From Romboutsia sedimentorum (GTDB taxonomy: Bacteria; Bacillota; Clostridia; Peptostreptococcales; Peptostreptococcaceae): 64,000 bases of DNA. The notes below the pieces were generated by a model. It was not told the origin of the DNA, made no database searches, and was given only the letters and a program-made list of their open reading frames with translations. Shown in pieces: positions 35,747 to 45,246 of this stretch (the first letter of the stretch is position 1; every line of letters begins with the position of its first letter). The stretch is from assembly GCF_030131845.1 (NCBI RefSeq), contig NZ_JASKYM010000004.1:178333-242332 (forward strand), given 5' to 3'. The translations under genes and the position numbers were made by a program.

Positions 35747-37276
35747 TCATTTCCAGTATTCTGTTTCTATTCCAATATCTTTTGATACAAATTTTTCACC
35801 ATTAGAGTGTTCATAGTGATTTAGAGTTTTTAAAATTATATGCCTTCCAACTATTAATATCGGAACATTTGAAAATACAACCATTATATTTACCATATCA
35901 GATATGTACCATACATTTCCAAGTTCTAACCCCGCAAGTACCGACAACACTCCAAATGGAACAAATACTATTGCACCTAATCCTCTTATAGCCATTATAG
36001 CTTTTTTATCTCTTGTTATGCAGTTTACTGATATTTCTGCAAACAATACAAGGCCTATTAATGTTGTAAATGCAAACATAGCATAACATAATGATAATAT
36101 TGAGTTCACTGCATTATCTAGTGAAACACCTGGAACTAAATAAGCTACTGATGCTGTATATATTGATAGTTTAGACTCTTTTATAACGTCCCATACAACT
36201 CCAGCGTCCCCATTCCATACACTTGCCATAACTATTACAAATCCTGTCATTGTACAAATTATCATAGTATCTAAAAATACACCTATTGCTTGTATAAATC
36301 CTTGTTCACATGGATGATCATTTTCAGATATAGCAGCTGCCATAGTTATAGTACCTTGACCTGCCTCATTAGACATTAAGCCTCTTTTAACTCCTTGAGC
36401 TAAACAAATACCAAAGCCACCTCCAAATATTGCCTCAGGTGTAAATGCTCCTTTAAATACTGATACAAAGAAATATGGTATTAATTTGAAATTTATACAT
36501 ATTAACGTTATTATTATCCCTGCGTATACAATTGCCATTATAGGAACTAATTTATCAGTTACTCTAGTAACTCCTCTTAAACCTTTAAATACTGTTAAAG
36601 CTACTGAAAGTATTATTGCTATACCTATTACATAATAAACTATTGACTGTCTGCCAAATGTTTGACCTGTTAAATTTTCTGCAACAGAACCTAAAGATGT
36701 GTACAAATTAAATGTTTGACCTGGCAGATTAAACAATGCATAAATTATAAATATCGTTGAAAGTAATACTCCTACCCAATATCTATTTCCAAATATTTTT
36801 CTTCCGTAAAATGGAAGACCACCTACAAATTCCTTATCTTTTCTTTCTTTAAATAATTGAGCAAGAACCGCTTCTGAAAATGCTATAGACATTCCAAAGA
36901 AAGCTGATACCCACATCCAAAATATAGCCCCTGGACCGCCTACAGATACGGCATAGGTTACACCTATAATATTTCCTGGACCTATTCTCATGGCTGAACT
37001 TAATAAAAATGCTGCAAAAGGGCTAACTCCAACATCCCCTGATTTTTTTTTGATAATAGTCTTAAGCCCTGTTTTAAACCGTCTTACTTGTACAAATTTT
37101 GTTTTAAAAGTAAAATAAATTCCAGTTCCAACAAGTAGTAATATAGAAAATGCGAAGTTCCCTAAAATAGGTATATTAGCATACCACTTGAAATTCGTGG
37201 GGAAATTCCACATAAAATCTGATATAGGCACTATGAAGTCAAAAAAACTATTTACACTGCTAAATAATTGTTCCAA
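35747..37276 (-). CDS. Alanine/glycine:cation symporter (AGCS family)
   Basis: 509 aa, ten to eleven membrane helices. Family signatures GPGAIFWMWVSAFFGMSIAF, SSAMRIGPGNIIGVTYAVS, and LMSNEAGQGTITMAAA are present. Such proteins import alanine or glycine with Na+. RBS GGGGGAGGAGTTTG. Monocistronic. The Na+ gradient could come from the Na+-pumping decarboxylase encoded in the window. Confidence 0.92.
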   Translation of the reverse strand: MEQLFSSVNSFFDFIVPISDFMWNFPTNFKWYANIPILGNFAFSILLLVGTGIYFTFKTKFVQVRRFKTGLKTIIKKKSGDVGVSPFAAFLLSSAMRIGPGNIIGVTYAVSVGGPGAIFWMWVSAFFGMSIAFSEAVLAQLFKERKDKEFVGGLPFYGRKIFGNRYWVGVLLSTIFIIYALFNLPGQTFNLYTSLGSVAENLTGQTFGRQSIVYYVIGIAIILSVALTVFKGLRGVTRVTDKLVPIMAIVYAGIIITLICINFKLIPYFFVSVFKGAFTPEAIFGGGFGICLAQGVKRGLMSNEAGQGTITMAAAISENDHPCEQGFIQAIGVFLDTMIICTMTGFVIVMASVWNGDAGVVWDVIKESKLSIYTASVAYLVPGVSLDNAVNSILSLCYAMFAFTTLIGLVLFAEISVNCITRDKKAIMAIRGLGAIVFVPFGVLSVLAGLELGNVWYISDMVNIMVVFSNVPILIVGRHIILKTLNHYEHSNGEKFVSKDIGIETEYWK

Positions 37277-37395
37277 ACAAACTCCTCCCCCTTTATACTC
37301 ATATAAAACATATTTTATATATTGTATGATTTGAAAATAGGATTATTAACCAAAGTTTCAAATTCATTTTTATATTTAGATAATTTTATAAAACA

Positions 37396-37438
37396 AAAAA
37401 ATATAGATAAATTTACTTAAAAGTAAGTTTATCTATAT
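37396..37438 (-). terminator. Terminator
   Basis: ATATAGATAAACTTACTT/AAGTAAATTTATCTATAT stem followed by seven T on the minus strand. Confidence 0.85.
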
Positions 37439-37449
37439 CTTCATACAAT

Positions 37450-37704
37450 TTATTTAGTTAATTCTATACTATCTGATAATCTCCACATTCCTGTTTTTGG
37501 ACTTGTAAATAAGTCTTTGTCTTTACAGTTTTTGTGTTCCTTACATCCACTTTCTAATATCACACCTACTATAAAACTAGATTCTGCCATACCAGAGTGT
37601 ATTAGTGATTTTGCTATTTTCCCAAATCTCATTTCGCCATTTTCTTTTAATAAATCTATTATCTTAGCTTCCATTAATTCCATTTGCTCTTTTGAATATT
37701 TCAT
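37450..37704 (-). CDS. Small winged-helix-like protein
   Basis: 84 aa. The N-terminal two thirds (IIDLLKENGEMRFGKIAKSL, SSFIVGVILESG) look like a small winged helix, followed by CKEHKNCKD and a C-terminal beta hairpin (TGMWRLSD). It might bind DNA, but this is an inference from pattern. RBS AGGAGAAAAT. No neighbours in the same direction within 170 bp. Confidence 0.55.
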   Translation of the reverse strand: MKYSKEQMELMEAKIIDLLKENGEMRFGKIAKSLIHSGMAESSFIVGVILESGCKEHKNCKDKDLFTSPKTGMWRLSDSIELTK

Positions 37705-37856
37705 ATTTTCTCCTATATTAGTTATTTTAGTTTCTTTTATTATATCACTAGTTATAATAACAGAAATAGTATTATTAATATTTAAATATATGCAAATACT
37801 ATATTAGAAAATATATTGATATTTTTAAATATATGTTTAAAAGGAGTATTATTTAT

Positions 37857-38069
37857 ATGGCTAATTATAATGGAGTAGTTAAATGGTTTGATTGTGATAG
37901 AGGTTATGGATTTATAACTTCTGATAGCGGTGAAGATATTTTTGTACACTTTTCTCACATAAAAGAGGAAGGACATAATAAGGACTTACATCAAGGACAA
38001 GAAGTTACTTTCGATACGGTTGAGGCTGATAGAGGTCCATCTGCTATTAATGTTCAAAAATTCAACTAA
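37857..38069 (+). CDS. csp: Cold-shock protein, second copy
   Basis: 70 aa from ATG 37857 after AAAAGGAGTATTATTT; an ATG 24 bp upstream lacks a ribosome binding site. RNP1 GYGFITS and RNP2 IFVHFSH are present, with MANYNGVVKWFDCDRG. It differs from the 20970 copy by a longer loop (HIKEEGHNKDLHQGQE), as in paralogues specialised for different RNAs. Confidence 0.93.
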   Translation: MANYNGVVKWFDCDRGYGFITSDSGEDIFVHFSHIKEEGHNKDLHQGQEVTFDTVEADRGPSAINVQKFN

Positions 38070-38086
38070 TATTTAAAAAGATTTGC

Positions 38087-38143
38087 TTAACTAATAATAT
38101 GATTTTTGTGTTATATAGAAATCATGTTATTAGTTATAAAAAT
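38087..38143 (+). terminator. Terminator of second cold-shock gene
   Basis: AACTAATAATATGATTT pairs with AAATCATGTTATTAGTT, one mismatch, followed by ATAAAAA; stable stem though the T run is poor. Confidence 0.6.
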
Positions 38144-38320
38144 CCTCTTTAGTAAGTTCTTTTATCCCATCATATAATCTATTTTGTTTTCTTCACTTAT
38201 TTTGCTAAATTTTTATAAGTTTTTAATAGTTTATCTTAACACTTTTTTATCTGTTTAATGTATATATGATAGAATTCTTCATACAATAATAAAAATTTAG
38301 TCAACAAAGGAGAAAACATC

Positions 38321-39250
38321 ATGGGGTATTTCAAAAAATTATTTTTTGTATTGACATTAACCATGTGCCTCAGTACTTGCGTGGCATTTTGTGATGATGA
38401 AATTAAACTAACACCAGCTGGAGAAGTTATTTATATGCAATCTTATTTGAATTTCCCCGTTGTTGAAGATGTTTTAAGCAAAACTTGTAAAACTCTAAAA
38501 AATGAAGATGTTTTATTATCTATAACTTCTAAATCAAAAGGAAAAGTATGTAATTTAGAAGATATGAGAAATGTTATGAAAATAGAAAATGAAAAAATCA
38601 AAGTAGAGTTTATCAGAAGTGGTAAACATAAAACTAAGTCTATGACATCCGATGAGTTAAGACTTTATAAATTAGATTGTGTCTCTAGAGCTATAGGTAC
38701 TATAACAGCTGTTGATAAAAACGGTAAATTCATAGGTCTTGCTCACGAATTAGGTTGCGTTAAAGATAATGTTGGTTTTAAAAAAATAGATATATATAAA
38801 ACTAATTTTATACAACAACAAAAATCTTCTAAAGATGATATTGGATTTTTAGTTGCAAATGATATTGGTGGGTTCTTAGGTGAGATTACTAGTGTTAGTG
38901 AGTTTGGTGTTAAAGGAAATTATAATAATTTTAAATATAATCCAAATGAGGCTTTATCTATATCAAAACCTAAAGTTGGTATCGCATATATTTTATGTAG
39001 TGATTCTATAACTAGTGAACCTAAATTACACAAAATAAAAATAACAAAAGTTAATAAAGATTTATCTTCTATTAAAGTATTAGACAAGTCTTTGATAAAG
39101 TTTAGAGGTGGAATCGTAAGAGGCATGAGCGGTTCCCCAGTTATTCAAAACAATAAAATTGTAGGCGGTGTAAGGTCTACTAATATTTCAAATCCAAAAG
39201 AAGGTCATATATCTAATATTCACAGTATGTTAGGTATTAACTTAAACTAA
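38321..39250 (+). CDS. SpoIVB-type S55 serine peptidase
   Basis: 309 aa, signal peptide (LFFVLTLTMCLSTCVAF). A PDZ-like region (residues 40-110) precedes the S55 domain: IGTITAVDKNGKFIGLAHE gives the catalytic His, LDKSLIKFRGGIVRGMSGSP the Asp and Ser, and NNKIVGGVRS the following strand. SpoIVB is secreted into the intermembrane space of the forespore and triggers sigma-K processing. The usual spoIVB lies next to spo0A, so this may be a paralogue; it is shorter than the Bacillus protein. RBS AAAGGAGAAAACATC. Confidence 0.85.
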   Translation: MGYFKKLFFVLTLTMCLSTCVAFCDDEIKLTPAGEVIYMQSYLNFPVVEDVLSKTCKTLKNEDVLLSITSKSKGKVCNLEDMRNVMKIENEKIKVEFIRSGKHKTKSMTSDELRLYKLDCVSRAIGTITAVDKNGKFIGLAHELGCVKDNVGFKKIDIYKTNFIQQQKSSKDDIGFLVANDIGGFLGEITSVSEFGVKGNYNNFKYNPNEALSISKPKVGIAYILCSDSITSEPKLHKIKITKVNKDLSSIKVLDKSLIKFRGGIVRGMSGSPVIQNNKIVGGVRSTNISNPKEGHISNIHSMLGINLN

Positions 39251-39260
39251 AATAAATCTA

Positions 39261-39292
39261 ACAAAAAACGCCCAAATATCTGGACGTTTTTT
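39261..39292 (+). terminator. Terminator of S55 peptidase gene
   Basis: AAAAAACGCCCA with ATATC loop and TGGACGTTTTTTT arm; T run present. Confidence 0.8.
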
Positions 39293-39321
39293 TATTAAAT
39301 ATATAATGCTAAATTAGCTTT

Positions 39322-39900
39322 TTATAAGCCTTTTAAAGATTTAATTTTAGAACTATCCCTAAATCCTTGTATAAATCCTTTTGGCATTGATTTTAAGAAA
39401 AATACTACCATTATACAAGAAAGTGGCTTATCTACTATATTGCTGATAATTCTAGGAATAAACGCTGATGTAAATATACTTTGACCTGTTTTCATAAAAA
39501 ATCCAACCAATAAGTCAGCTCCACTACCACTTATTCCCCCAAACATTAAAACAGATATCGGAGTTCCTACAAGTGGACATATCACAGCTAGCATAATACC
39601 TACTATTACAGCTTCTTTATACCCAAATTCTTTTTTCTTTGCTACATATCCTACTACAAGTCCTAATACTATATTTACTAAGGCAAAAGGAATATTTGTA
39701 GGTCCAGTTATTACACCTAATACAAGATTAGTACATCCTCCTATTAAGGCTCCCCAAAGCGGGCCTAGAGTCACTGCTCCTAAAATTGTTCCTACTGTGT
39801 CTAAAAATAAAAATGGTATATTTAACATATCTACAAACATACCAAATACTATATTCACAACTATGCACATAGCACTAAATGTTAATATTTTAGTTTTCAT
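39322..39900 (-). CDS. ECF transporter S component
   Basis: 192 aa from ATG 39900 (MKTKILTFSAMCIVVNIVFG), chosen because AAGGAGATTTT directly precedes it; an in-frame start 63 bp upstream lacks one. Five to six membrane helices with the S-component pattern: PFLFLDTVGTILGAVTLGPL, GALIGGCTNLVLG, and NIPFALVNIVLGLVVGY. It binds a vitamin or other small molecule for uptake by a shared ECF ATPase/EcfT module. The substrate is not indicated; no riboswitch is visible upstream. Confidence 0.85.
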   Translation of the reverse strand: MKTKILTFSAMCIVVNIVFGMFVDMLNIPFLFLDTVGTILGAVTLGPLWGALIGGCTNLVLGVITGPTNIPFALVNIVLGLVVGYVAKKKEFGYKEAVIVGIMLAVICPLVGTPISVLMFGGISGSGADLLVGFFMKTGQSIFTSAFIPRIISNIVDKPLSCIMVVFFLKSMPKGFIQGFRDSSKIKSLKGL

Positions 39901-40088
39901 AAAATCTCCTTTTTTGTCAATTAAGATTGTCTTTTTAGTAATTCCTCTATGATTGTACATCAATAATATATATTTTTAAAATATTAAATATATATATTAC
40001 ACTTCAATCACATAGATACATTCTATAAGTTATAAATCAATTTACATTGTATAATTGTTTTATAACTTTAAAACTAAGGATGGATAAT

Positions 40089-40643
40089 ATGAAAAGAGAT
40101 AAAAATATAGTTGTAGTTTGCCATTGTATATTAAATTGTAATTCAAAGGTCGAGGGTTTATCAGAATATAGAGGTGCCCTAGATTTCACTAAAAAACTAA
40201 TTGATAATGGTATAGGTATAGTCCAATTACCTTGCCCTGAAATGATGATTTATGGTATTAAAAGATGGGGACACACTAAAGAGCAATTTGATAACCCATT
40301 TTACAAAACTCAATGTAAAAATATGTTAGAACCATATATTATGCAATTTGATAACTATATTAAAAATGGATACAACATAAAAGGTTTAATATCAATAGAG
40401 GGAAGTCCTAGCTGTGGATATAAAAAAACTTGTTCTTCTTCTCTATGGTCTGGTGAGCTAAGTAACTGTACTAATTTAGATGAGAAATTAAGTGATGTTA
40501 AGTGCATTGATGAGATGGGTGTATTTATGAAGCAGCTTGTAAGTATGCTTGAAAGTAACAATCTAAACATCCCTATACTATGTCTTGATGAAAGTACTTT
40601 ACAAGAAAGTATAAATGATATATTAAATAATCTTAATATTTAA
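40089..40643 (+). CDS. TudS-related putative desulfidase (CD3072-like)
   Basis: 184 aa from ATG 40089, spaced 7 bp from AAGGA. Cys-containing motifs VVCHCILNCNSKVEG, QLPCPEMMIYG and EGSPSCGYKKTC match a TudS-like family (DUF523 relatives) in which three cysteines bind a 4Fe-4S cluster that removes sulfur from thiouracil-like compounds. Complete length. Function assigned by family similarity only. Confidence 0.8.
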   Translation: MKRDKNIVVVCHCILNCNSKVEGLSEYRGALDFTKKLIDNGIGIVQLPCPEMMIYGIKRWGHTKEQFDNPFYKTQCKNMLEPYIMQFDNYIKNGYNIKGLISIEGSPSCGYKKTCSSSLWSGELSNCTNLDEKLSDVKCIDEMGVFMKQLVSMLESNNLNIPILCLDESTLQESINDILNNLNI

Positions 40644-40676
40644 ATTATTCCAAATTCACCAGTTTTAAATACTAAA

Positions 40677-40720
40677 AAGAGTGTAGGTAAATTTGTTTTT
40701 ACACAAATCTATCTACACTC
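40677..40720. terminator. Bidirectional terminator
   Basis: AGAGTGTAGGTAAATTTGT and ACAAATCTATCTACACTC pair with two mismatches. It separates convergent genes. Confidence 0.8.
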
Positions 40721-40724
40721 CCAT

Positions 40725-41342
40725 TTATTTTATATATGATAATTGATAAATTAAAAATCTTTCTTGGCTATCTTTATTATATAAATCATTTAGTATTACT
40801 TCGTCTTTTATAACAAATTGTGTTTCATTTTCTAAATAATATATATAATCTTCACTTGGATAATATAAAACCAATTCAATATCTCTTTGATTTTCATAAA
40901 AAGAATTTAATATGTTATCTATAATTTTTCTAAATATTACTACAGAAAAAGGATTAAAAAAATAAAATTTATTTTCTAACTTATCTATTTTATAATCTTG
41001 TGCAAAGCAGCATTTAAAGTTTATTTTATTACTACTTCTTCTTTTGTGTTTTTCTAAATAAGTTTGCTTATTATAAAGGCAATCATGGTAGTAGTTCTCA
41101 TCCATCTCTACTCCCACTACACTACATTTAAATATATAATTTATATAAAAATTAAGTCTTCCTTTTCCACATCCAAAATCAACTACATAATCCTCTTCTT
41201 TGATTTTGTAGTTTTTGAATAATAACTCTAAGGCTTGATATGACGTAGCCTGATATGGATGATAATGATTTATCTTTTCACTCCACAACTCTTCTCCACT
41301 TGTGTTTATATTTAATAATTTTTCATATGTCTGTGCTTGCAT
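40725..41342 (-). CDS. SAM-dependent methyltransferase
   Basis: 205 aa. Rossmann motif I VVDFGCGKGRLNFYI (about residues 72-86) and a downstream acidic strand VVGVEMDENYYHD bind SAM. The N-terminus (INHYHPYQATSYQALELLFK) is a helical substrate-capping region. The later motif FFNPFSVVIF resembles the NPPF-type catalytic motif. It lies 10 bp after an AglD/LPG-synthase-like membrane protein on the same strand, so lipid or glycan modification is possible. Substrate unknown. Confidence 0.8.
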   Translation of the reverse strand: MQAQTYEKLLNINTSGEELWSEKINHYHPYQATSYQALELLFKNYKIKEEDYVVDFGCGKGRLNFYINYIFKCSVVGVEMDENYYHDCLYNKQTYLEKHKRRSSNKINFKCCFAQDYKIDKLENKFYFFNPFSVVIFRKIIDNILNSFYENQRDIELVLYYPSEDYIYYLENETQFVIKDEVILNDLYNKDSQERFLIYQLSYIK

Positions 41343-41352
41343 TATTGCTCCT

Positions 41353-42426
41353 TTAAATACTAATCTTACTCTTTTGTTTTATCTCTAATATTCTTTTTTT
41401 GTATTTTCCAATTTGATAATGAGTATTTACTGTAAACGAACCACAAACTACTACCATAAAGTAATATATAAATGTTCCATATAAAAATACTGCATATCCC
41501 ATAATTTCCTTTGGAAATACATTTGCAAATATAGTTAAAAATGCGATTTCATTAGCACCTATATTACCTGGAGTTGGTACTGGTGATACTGCCATATATA
41601 AAAACACTTGAAGTGTTAATATATCAAAATAACCCAATTCAGTTAAATTAAATGCTTTGTACACACAATATGCGACGCTAAAAAAGGCGCTAAGTTGTAT
41701 TACAGTTAACGCTAAACTTAAAATTAAAGCTTTTTTATCTTTTATAAATAATCTTATAGATTGGCTATATTCATCTATATATATGTTTATAGTATATTTT
41801 TTATTTTTTATTCCCTTAAACATCTTAAATCTAGCTAGTATGTCTATTATAAAATCAACAACAAATTTTATTTTATTTGGGCTAAATACAACTAAAATCC
41901 CTGTAAATAATAACATTATGTTCATACATATTCCTGCACTCATTAGTAACATTATAGAAGGCATTTCTGATTTTAAAAGTTCCATATTTGTTGCTATAAA
42001 GTATCCACCATAAATAGTTACTACGGTTTGAAATAGCACAGTTTTATTAGTTATTATAGCTATCGATTTACTAATACTTATATTGTACTTTGTTAGACTA
42101 TATACCTGTATTGGTTGGCTACCTGATGCAAAGGGTGTGACTAAATTATAATAAAGTCCCATTGTGGCTATTTTAAATCCTATAAATTTCATCTTAGTCT
42201 TTTGGATTGAGTTTATTATTATATGAATTATTAATGATTCAAATAATATATAAATCATCATTAAAATAACTCCAAGCATTATATATTTTTTATTAACTAT
42301 TTCTAGTATATGAGGTATCAATGTAATATCTAAAGTCGTCGATACTAAGTAAGTTGTAAGGCATATTAGAAACAATAAAAATCCATATTGTACAAAAGCT
42401 TTTTTCTTCTTAGTTATTTTTGTCAT
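41353..42426 (-). CDS. Lysylphosphatidylglycerol synthase TM-region / AglD-like membrane protein
   Basis: 357 aa, eight to nine membrane helices. The family signature of the UPF0104/LPG-synthase TM domain is present: YYNLVTPFASGSQPIQVYSL, and AVSPVPTPGNIGANEIAF with the conserved PG-x-G. The soluble aminoacyltransferase domain of MprF is absent. Such proteins flip or modify lipids. Co-directional with the methyltransferase 10 bp downstream. RBS AGGAGAAGATTT. Confidence 0.88.
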   Translation of the reverse strand: MTKITKKKKAFVQYGFLLFLICLTTYLVSTTLDITLIPHILEIVNKKYIMLGVILMMIYILFESLIIHIIINSIQKTKMKFIGFKIATMGLYYNLVTPFASGSQPIQVYSLTKYNISISKSIAIITNKTVLFQTVVTIYGGYFIATNMELLKSEMPSIMLLMSAGICMNIMLLFTGILVVFSPNKIKFVVDFIIDILARFKMFKGIKNKKYTINIYIDEYSQSIRLFIKDKKALILSLALTVIQLSAFFSVAYCVYKAFNLTELGYFDILTLQVFLYMAVSPVPTPGNIGANEIAFLTIFANVFPKEIMGYAVFLYGTFIYYFMVVVCGSFTVNTHYQIGKYKKRILEIKQKSKISI

Positions 42427-42644
42427 AAATCTTCTCCTATTTTTTATAGCACATGATAAATTATTTTTTAAATTTTTTCATAAATATAATTTTAAAATCC
42501 ATGCTCAAAAAATTTATTTCTTTAAGTTTTTTTATAAAACACTTTTTTATTAACCATTATTACATCATATACTATTTTATAACTTCTGTGCAATACTTTT
42601 GACTATTTTCTCGTAAGTAAAAATTAAATTTAATATTCTTATAC

Positions 42645-42815
42645 TTATTTCATACTTATTTCACTTATTTCTTTTATAGCATCTACTTCTATAATTTTCA
42701 CCATATTCTTATCTACTATAATTTTTGTATAATCTTTACTTGCTATTATAAATGGTATTCCTAATTTTCTAAACAAATAAATTTTTCTATTATACTTAAC
42801 ATCAACAGTTCACAT
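42645..42815 (-). pseudogene. Fragment of a small gene with nonsense codon 2
   Basis: An open stretch reads YNRKIYLFRKLGIPFIIASK, DYTKIIVDKNMVKIIEVDAI, KEISEISMK then TAA, with codon use of a real gene. AGGAAAATG precedes, but the next codon is TGA, so translation would stop at once. No SECIS-like hairpin is evident, so this is more likely a decayed gene than a selenoprotein. The rest of 42427-42881 holds nothing recognisable beyond the BtuF-like gene's terminator. Confidence 0.45.
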
Positions 42816-42845
42816 TTTCCTATTAATCTATCTTTTTCATAAAAA

Positions 42846-42872
42846 AATTGGCAGCTAAAAGCTACCAGTTTT
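42846..42872 (-). terminator. Terminator of btuF-like gene
   Basis: ACTGGTAGCT/AGCTGCCAAT imperfect stem followed by a T run on the minus strand. Confidence 0.8.
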
Positions 42873-42881
42873 TTATAATTC

Positions 42882-43787
42882 TTATTTGAATTTGTCAGGG
42901 TAAATAGCAGTTGCCATTTCTTTTAATGCTTTAACTGCATGTTGAGATGGGCGAGATGATGCATTTTTATCTATTAAAAATACATTATTATTTTTTACTG
43001 CATTTATATTTTCCCAACCTTTACGGCTTTTTATTGATTCTAATGAATTTTTTACATAATCAACATTTGTCAATATTACATCAGGGTTAGCATCTATTAT
43101 CGCTTCTTCACTTGGGCTTATCCATGATTTTTGATCTTTAAATATATTTTCAGCTCCAACAAGTTCTACCATTTCATTTAAGAAAGTTGAATTTCCAAAA
43201 CTATATAAACCTGGTGCAGGTGCTATCTCAAAGTACACTTTCTTTTTGTCAGTTATAGTGTCTCCTATAGCTTTTATTTCTTGTATTTGTTTTTTCATAT
43301 CATCTACTATTTTTTGACCTTCTTTTTTCTTATCTGTAATATCTGCTATAAACATTGTATCATCATATATTCCTTGAATACTTTCGCTACTTGGTATGTA
43401 AACAACGCTTATTCCAGCTTCTTTTATAAGTTTGAATGGATCTTCACTACTTCCAGTTTTATTGTGTCCTGATGCTATTATTATATCTGGGTCTAGAGCT
43501 ATTATTGCTTCTGCATCTGGTTTTAAGAAGTCTATTTTTGCTATATCTTTATTTATACCTTCTATATCACCTGAATATGTATCTACTCCAACTAATTTAT
43601 CTGCTAATCCTAATTCTACTAACACTTCTGTATTTGAAGGTGCTGTTGATATTATTCTATCCATTTTAGTTGGAAGTTTTACTTCATTTCCTTCCCTATC
43701 GTTTATAATCTTTTCTTTTGGGCTACAACCAGCTATTCCTAACATAGCTACTAATATTATAGCTAATATTGATGTTATTTTTTTCAT
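42882..43787 (-). CDS. btuF: Cobalamin-type ABC transporter substrate-binding lipoprotein
   Basis: 301 aa. Lipobox MLGIAGC (Cys21), then a class III periplasmic-binding-protein fold: RIISTAPSNTEVLVELGLAD, PDIIIASGHNK, and EIAPAPGLYSFGNSTF. Siderophore and B12 binders share this fold; the cobalamin riboswitch just upstream decides for a corrinoid. It captures cobalamin outside the membrane for a BtuCD permease, which is not adjacent. RBS AGGAGAATAATACAA. Confidence 0.85.
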   Translation of the reverse strand: MKKITSILAIILVAMLGIAGCSPKEKIINDREGNEVKLPTKMDRIISTAPSNTEVLVELGLADKLVGVDTYSGDIEGINKDIAKIDFLKPDAEAIIALDPDIIIASGHNKTGSSEDPFKLIKEAGISVVYIPSSESIQGIYDDTMFIADITDKKKEGQKIVDDMKKQIQEIKAIGDTITDKKKVYFEIAPAPGLYSFGNSTFLNEMVELVGAENIFKDQKSWISPSEEAIIDANPDVILTNVDYVKNSLESIKSRKGWENINAVKNNNVFLIDKNASSRPSQHAVKALKEMATAIYPDKFK

Positions 43788-43883
43788 TTGTATTATTCTC
43801 CTATTTATAATTTCTTTTATTTTTTATTCTTAGCGCCCTTATTTAATTTGATAGATTCTAATCCCCCTTTTTAAATCAGAAAA

Positions 43884-43907
43884 GCATACTCTAAGAGTAT
43901 GCTTATA
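43884..43907 (-). terminator. Riboswitch-controlled terminator
   Basis: AAGCATACTC/GAGTATGCTT hairpin followed by TTTT, lying between the cobalamin aptamer and btuF, as expected for an off-switch expression platform. Confidence 0.8.
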
Positions 43908-43959
43908 ATTATCTATTATTTAGCGCTATATCCAACCCTCAGAAGATATCTGCTTTAAG

Positions 43960-44115
43960 TTATTGGCAGGTATCCCGGCTCAACTTCATTCTACTCTCCT
44001 ACCTTCCCAATTACTCAGTGGTTTTTAAGATTTCGTCAGTTTTACGGTTACTGGGGTAGCTTAGAATTTACATCTAATTCCCTATTAAGTCTAATCGACA
44101 CCTAATACTTATTAT
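43960..44115 (-). ncRNA. Cobalamin riboswitch
   Basis: Minus-strand order matches the B12 aptamer: TTAGGTGTC at the 5' side, TTAATAGGGAA, GCTACCCCAGTAACCGT, ACCACTG, GGGAAGG, and the B12-box GCCGGGATACCTGCC at 43962-43976. It controls the adjacent btuF-like gene. High cobalamin should favour the downstream terminator. Confidence 0.95.
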
Positions 44116-44185
44116 TTTATTAAATTATATCTTACCATTATGATAACTTATTATAATTTGATATGCAATAAAATTATAATATTTT

Positions 44186-45001
44186 TTAACCTAATGCTAC
44201 ATCCATTATCATCATTACCATAAATCCTAGTATAACTCCTATAGTGGCCAAGTTTTTATTTTCACTTGCACTCTCTGGTATAAGTTCTGATGATACAACT
44301 GAAATCATAGCACCTGCTGCAAATGCTAGTAAAAATGGTAACATACTTCTCATTGTCATTGCCGCAAATGCTCCTAGCACACCTGCTATTGGCTCAACCA
44401 TTCCAGATGCCTGCCCGCACAAAAATGATTTTTGTCTACTATATCCTTCTCTTCTTAAAGGAAGTGATACGGCTGCACCTTCTGGAAAGTTTTGAAGCCC
44501 TATCCCTAGTGCAAGTAACATTGCTGAAAGCACAGTAGCTCCATCTACACCTGCTACTACTCCACCAAATGCAACTCCAACTGCAAGCCCCTCTGGTATG
44601 TTATGAATAGTAACTGCTGCAACTAATAACAAACTTCTTTTTACAGAGTCTGCCCCTTTTTCGTAATCTTTTTTATCTTTCCATTTAGTAAAATAAAACT
44701 TATCTAAAAACTTTTCAGATACTACAATAAATAGCCCTCCTGCTAAAAACCCCATTGCTGGTGCAAACCATGCATATCTAACTCCTATATCTTCGCATAA
44801 TTGTATCGCAGGGTTTAATAGTGACCAAAAACTTGCAGCTATCATAACACCTGCTCCAAACCCTAACATACAATCTAGTACTTTTCTATTTATTGTTTTA
44901 AAAAATAACACTACAGCTGCCCCTAAAGCTGTTATTGCCCATGTAAAAATTGTCGCTATAAGTGCCTGTATTACCGGCGATAATCCCAAAAACCAATCCA
45001 T
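44186..45001 (-). CDS. ZIP-family divalent metal transporter
   Basis: 271 aa, eight membrane helices. The metal-binding helices TIHNIPEGLAVGVAFGG and GLQNFPEGAAVSLPLRREG carry the HNxPEG-type motifs of ZupT/GufA-type ZIPs. The cytoplasmic loop is short and charged. It imports Zn2+ and perhaps Fe2+ or Mn2+. RBS GGGAGGGTCATT. Single gene; no operator identified. Confidence 0.93.
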   Translation of the reverse strand: MDWFLGLSPVIQALIATIFTWAITALGAAVVLFFKTINRKVLDCMLGFGAGVMIAASFWSLLNPAIQLCEDIGVRYAWFAPAMGFLAGGLFIVVSEKFLDKFYFTKWKDKKDYEKGADSVKRSLLLVAAVTIHNIPEGLAVGVAFGGVVAGVDGATVLSAMLLALGIGLQNFPEGAAVSLPLRREGYSRQKSFLCGQASGMVEPIAGVLGAFAAMTMRSMLPFLLAFAAGAMISVVSSELIPESASENKNLATIGVILGFMVMMIMDVALG

Positions 45002-45083
45002 AATGACCCTCCCATATATTTAATATTGTTGTCTGTATAATAAATATATTCACATAAATAACTTTAGGTTACTATCTATAGCA

Positions 45084-45127
45084 AAAAAATCTACTATATA
45101 ATTTAATCATATGTACAGTAGATTTTT
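45084..45127. terminator. Hairpin between ZIP gene and ldh
   Basis: AAAAAATCTACT and AGTAGATTTTTA arms around an AT-rich loop; may terminate ldh read-through. Confidence 0.6.
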
Positions 45128-45208
45128 ATTTATCTAAATTAATGGGCTATGCATTCTATATTTTAATTTTATTTTACCTTATTATAATAATTAATATATT
45201 TTGTAATA

Positions 45209-45236
45209 AAAAAGCTCCTTAAATAAAGGACTTTCT
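45209..45236 (-). terminator. Terminator of ldh
   Basis: AAGTCCTTTATTTAAGGAGC stem followed by six T on the minus strand. Confidence 0.7.
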
Positions 45237-45246
45237 TTGTTTTAGA

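Noticed and set aside
42810..42815. ATG-TGA at the start of a small frame as a possible selenocysteine codon
   Set aside because: Sec at position 2 is implausible and no SECIS-like hairpin follows; treated as a decayed gene.
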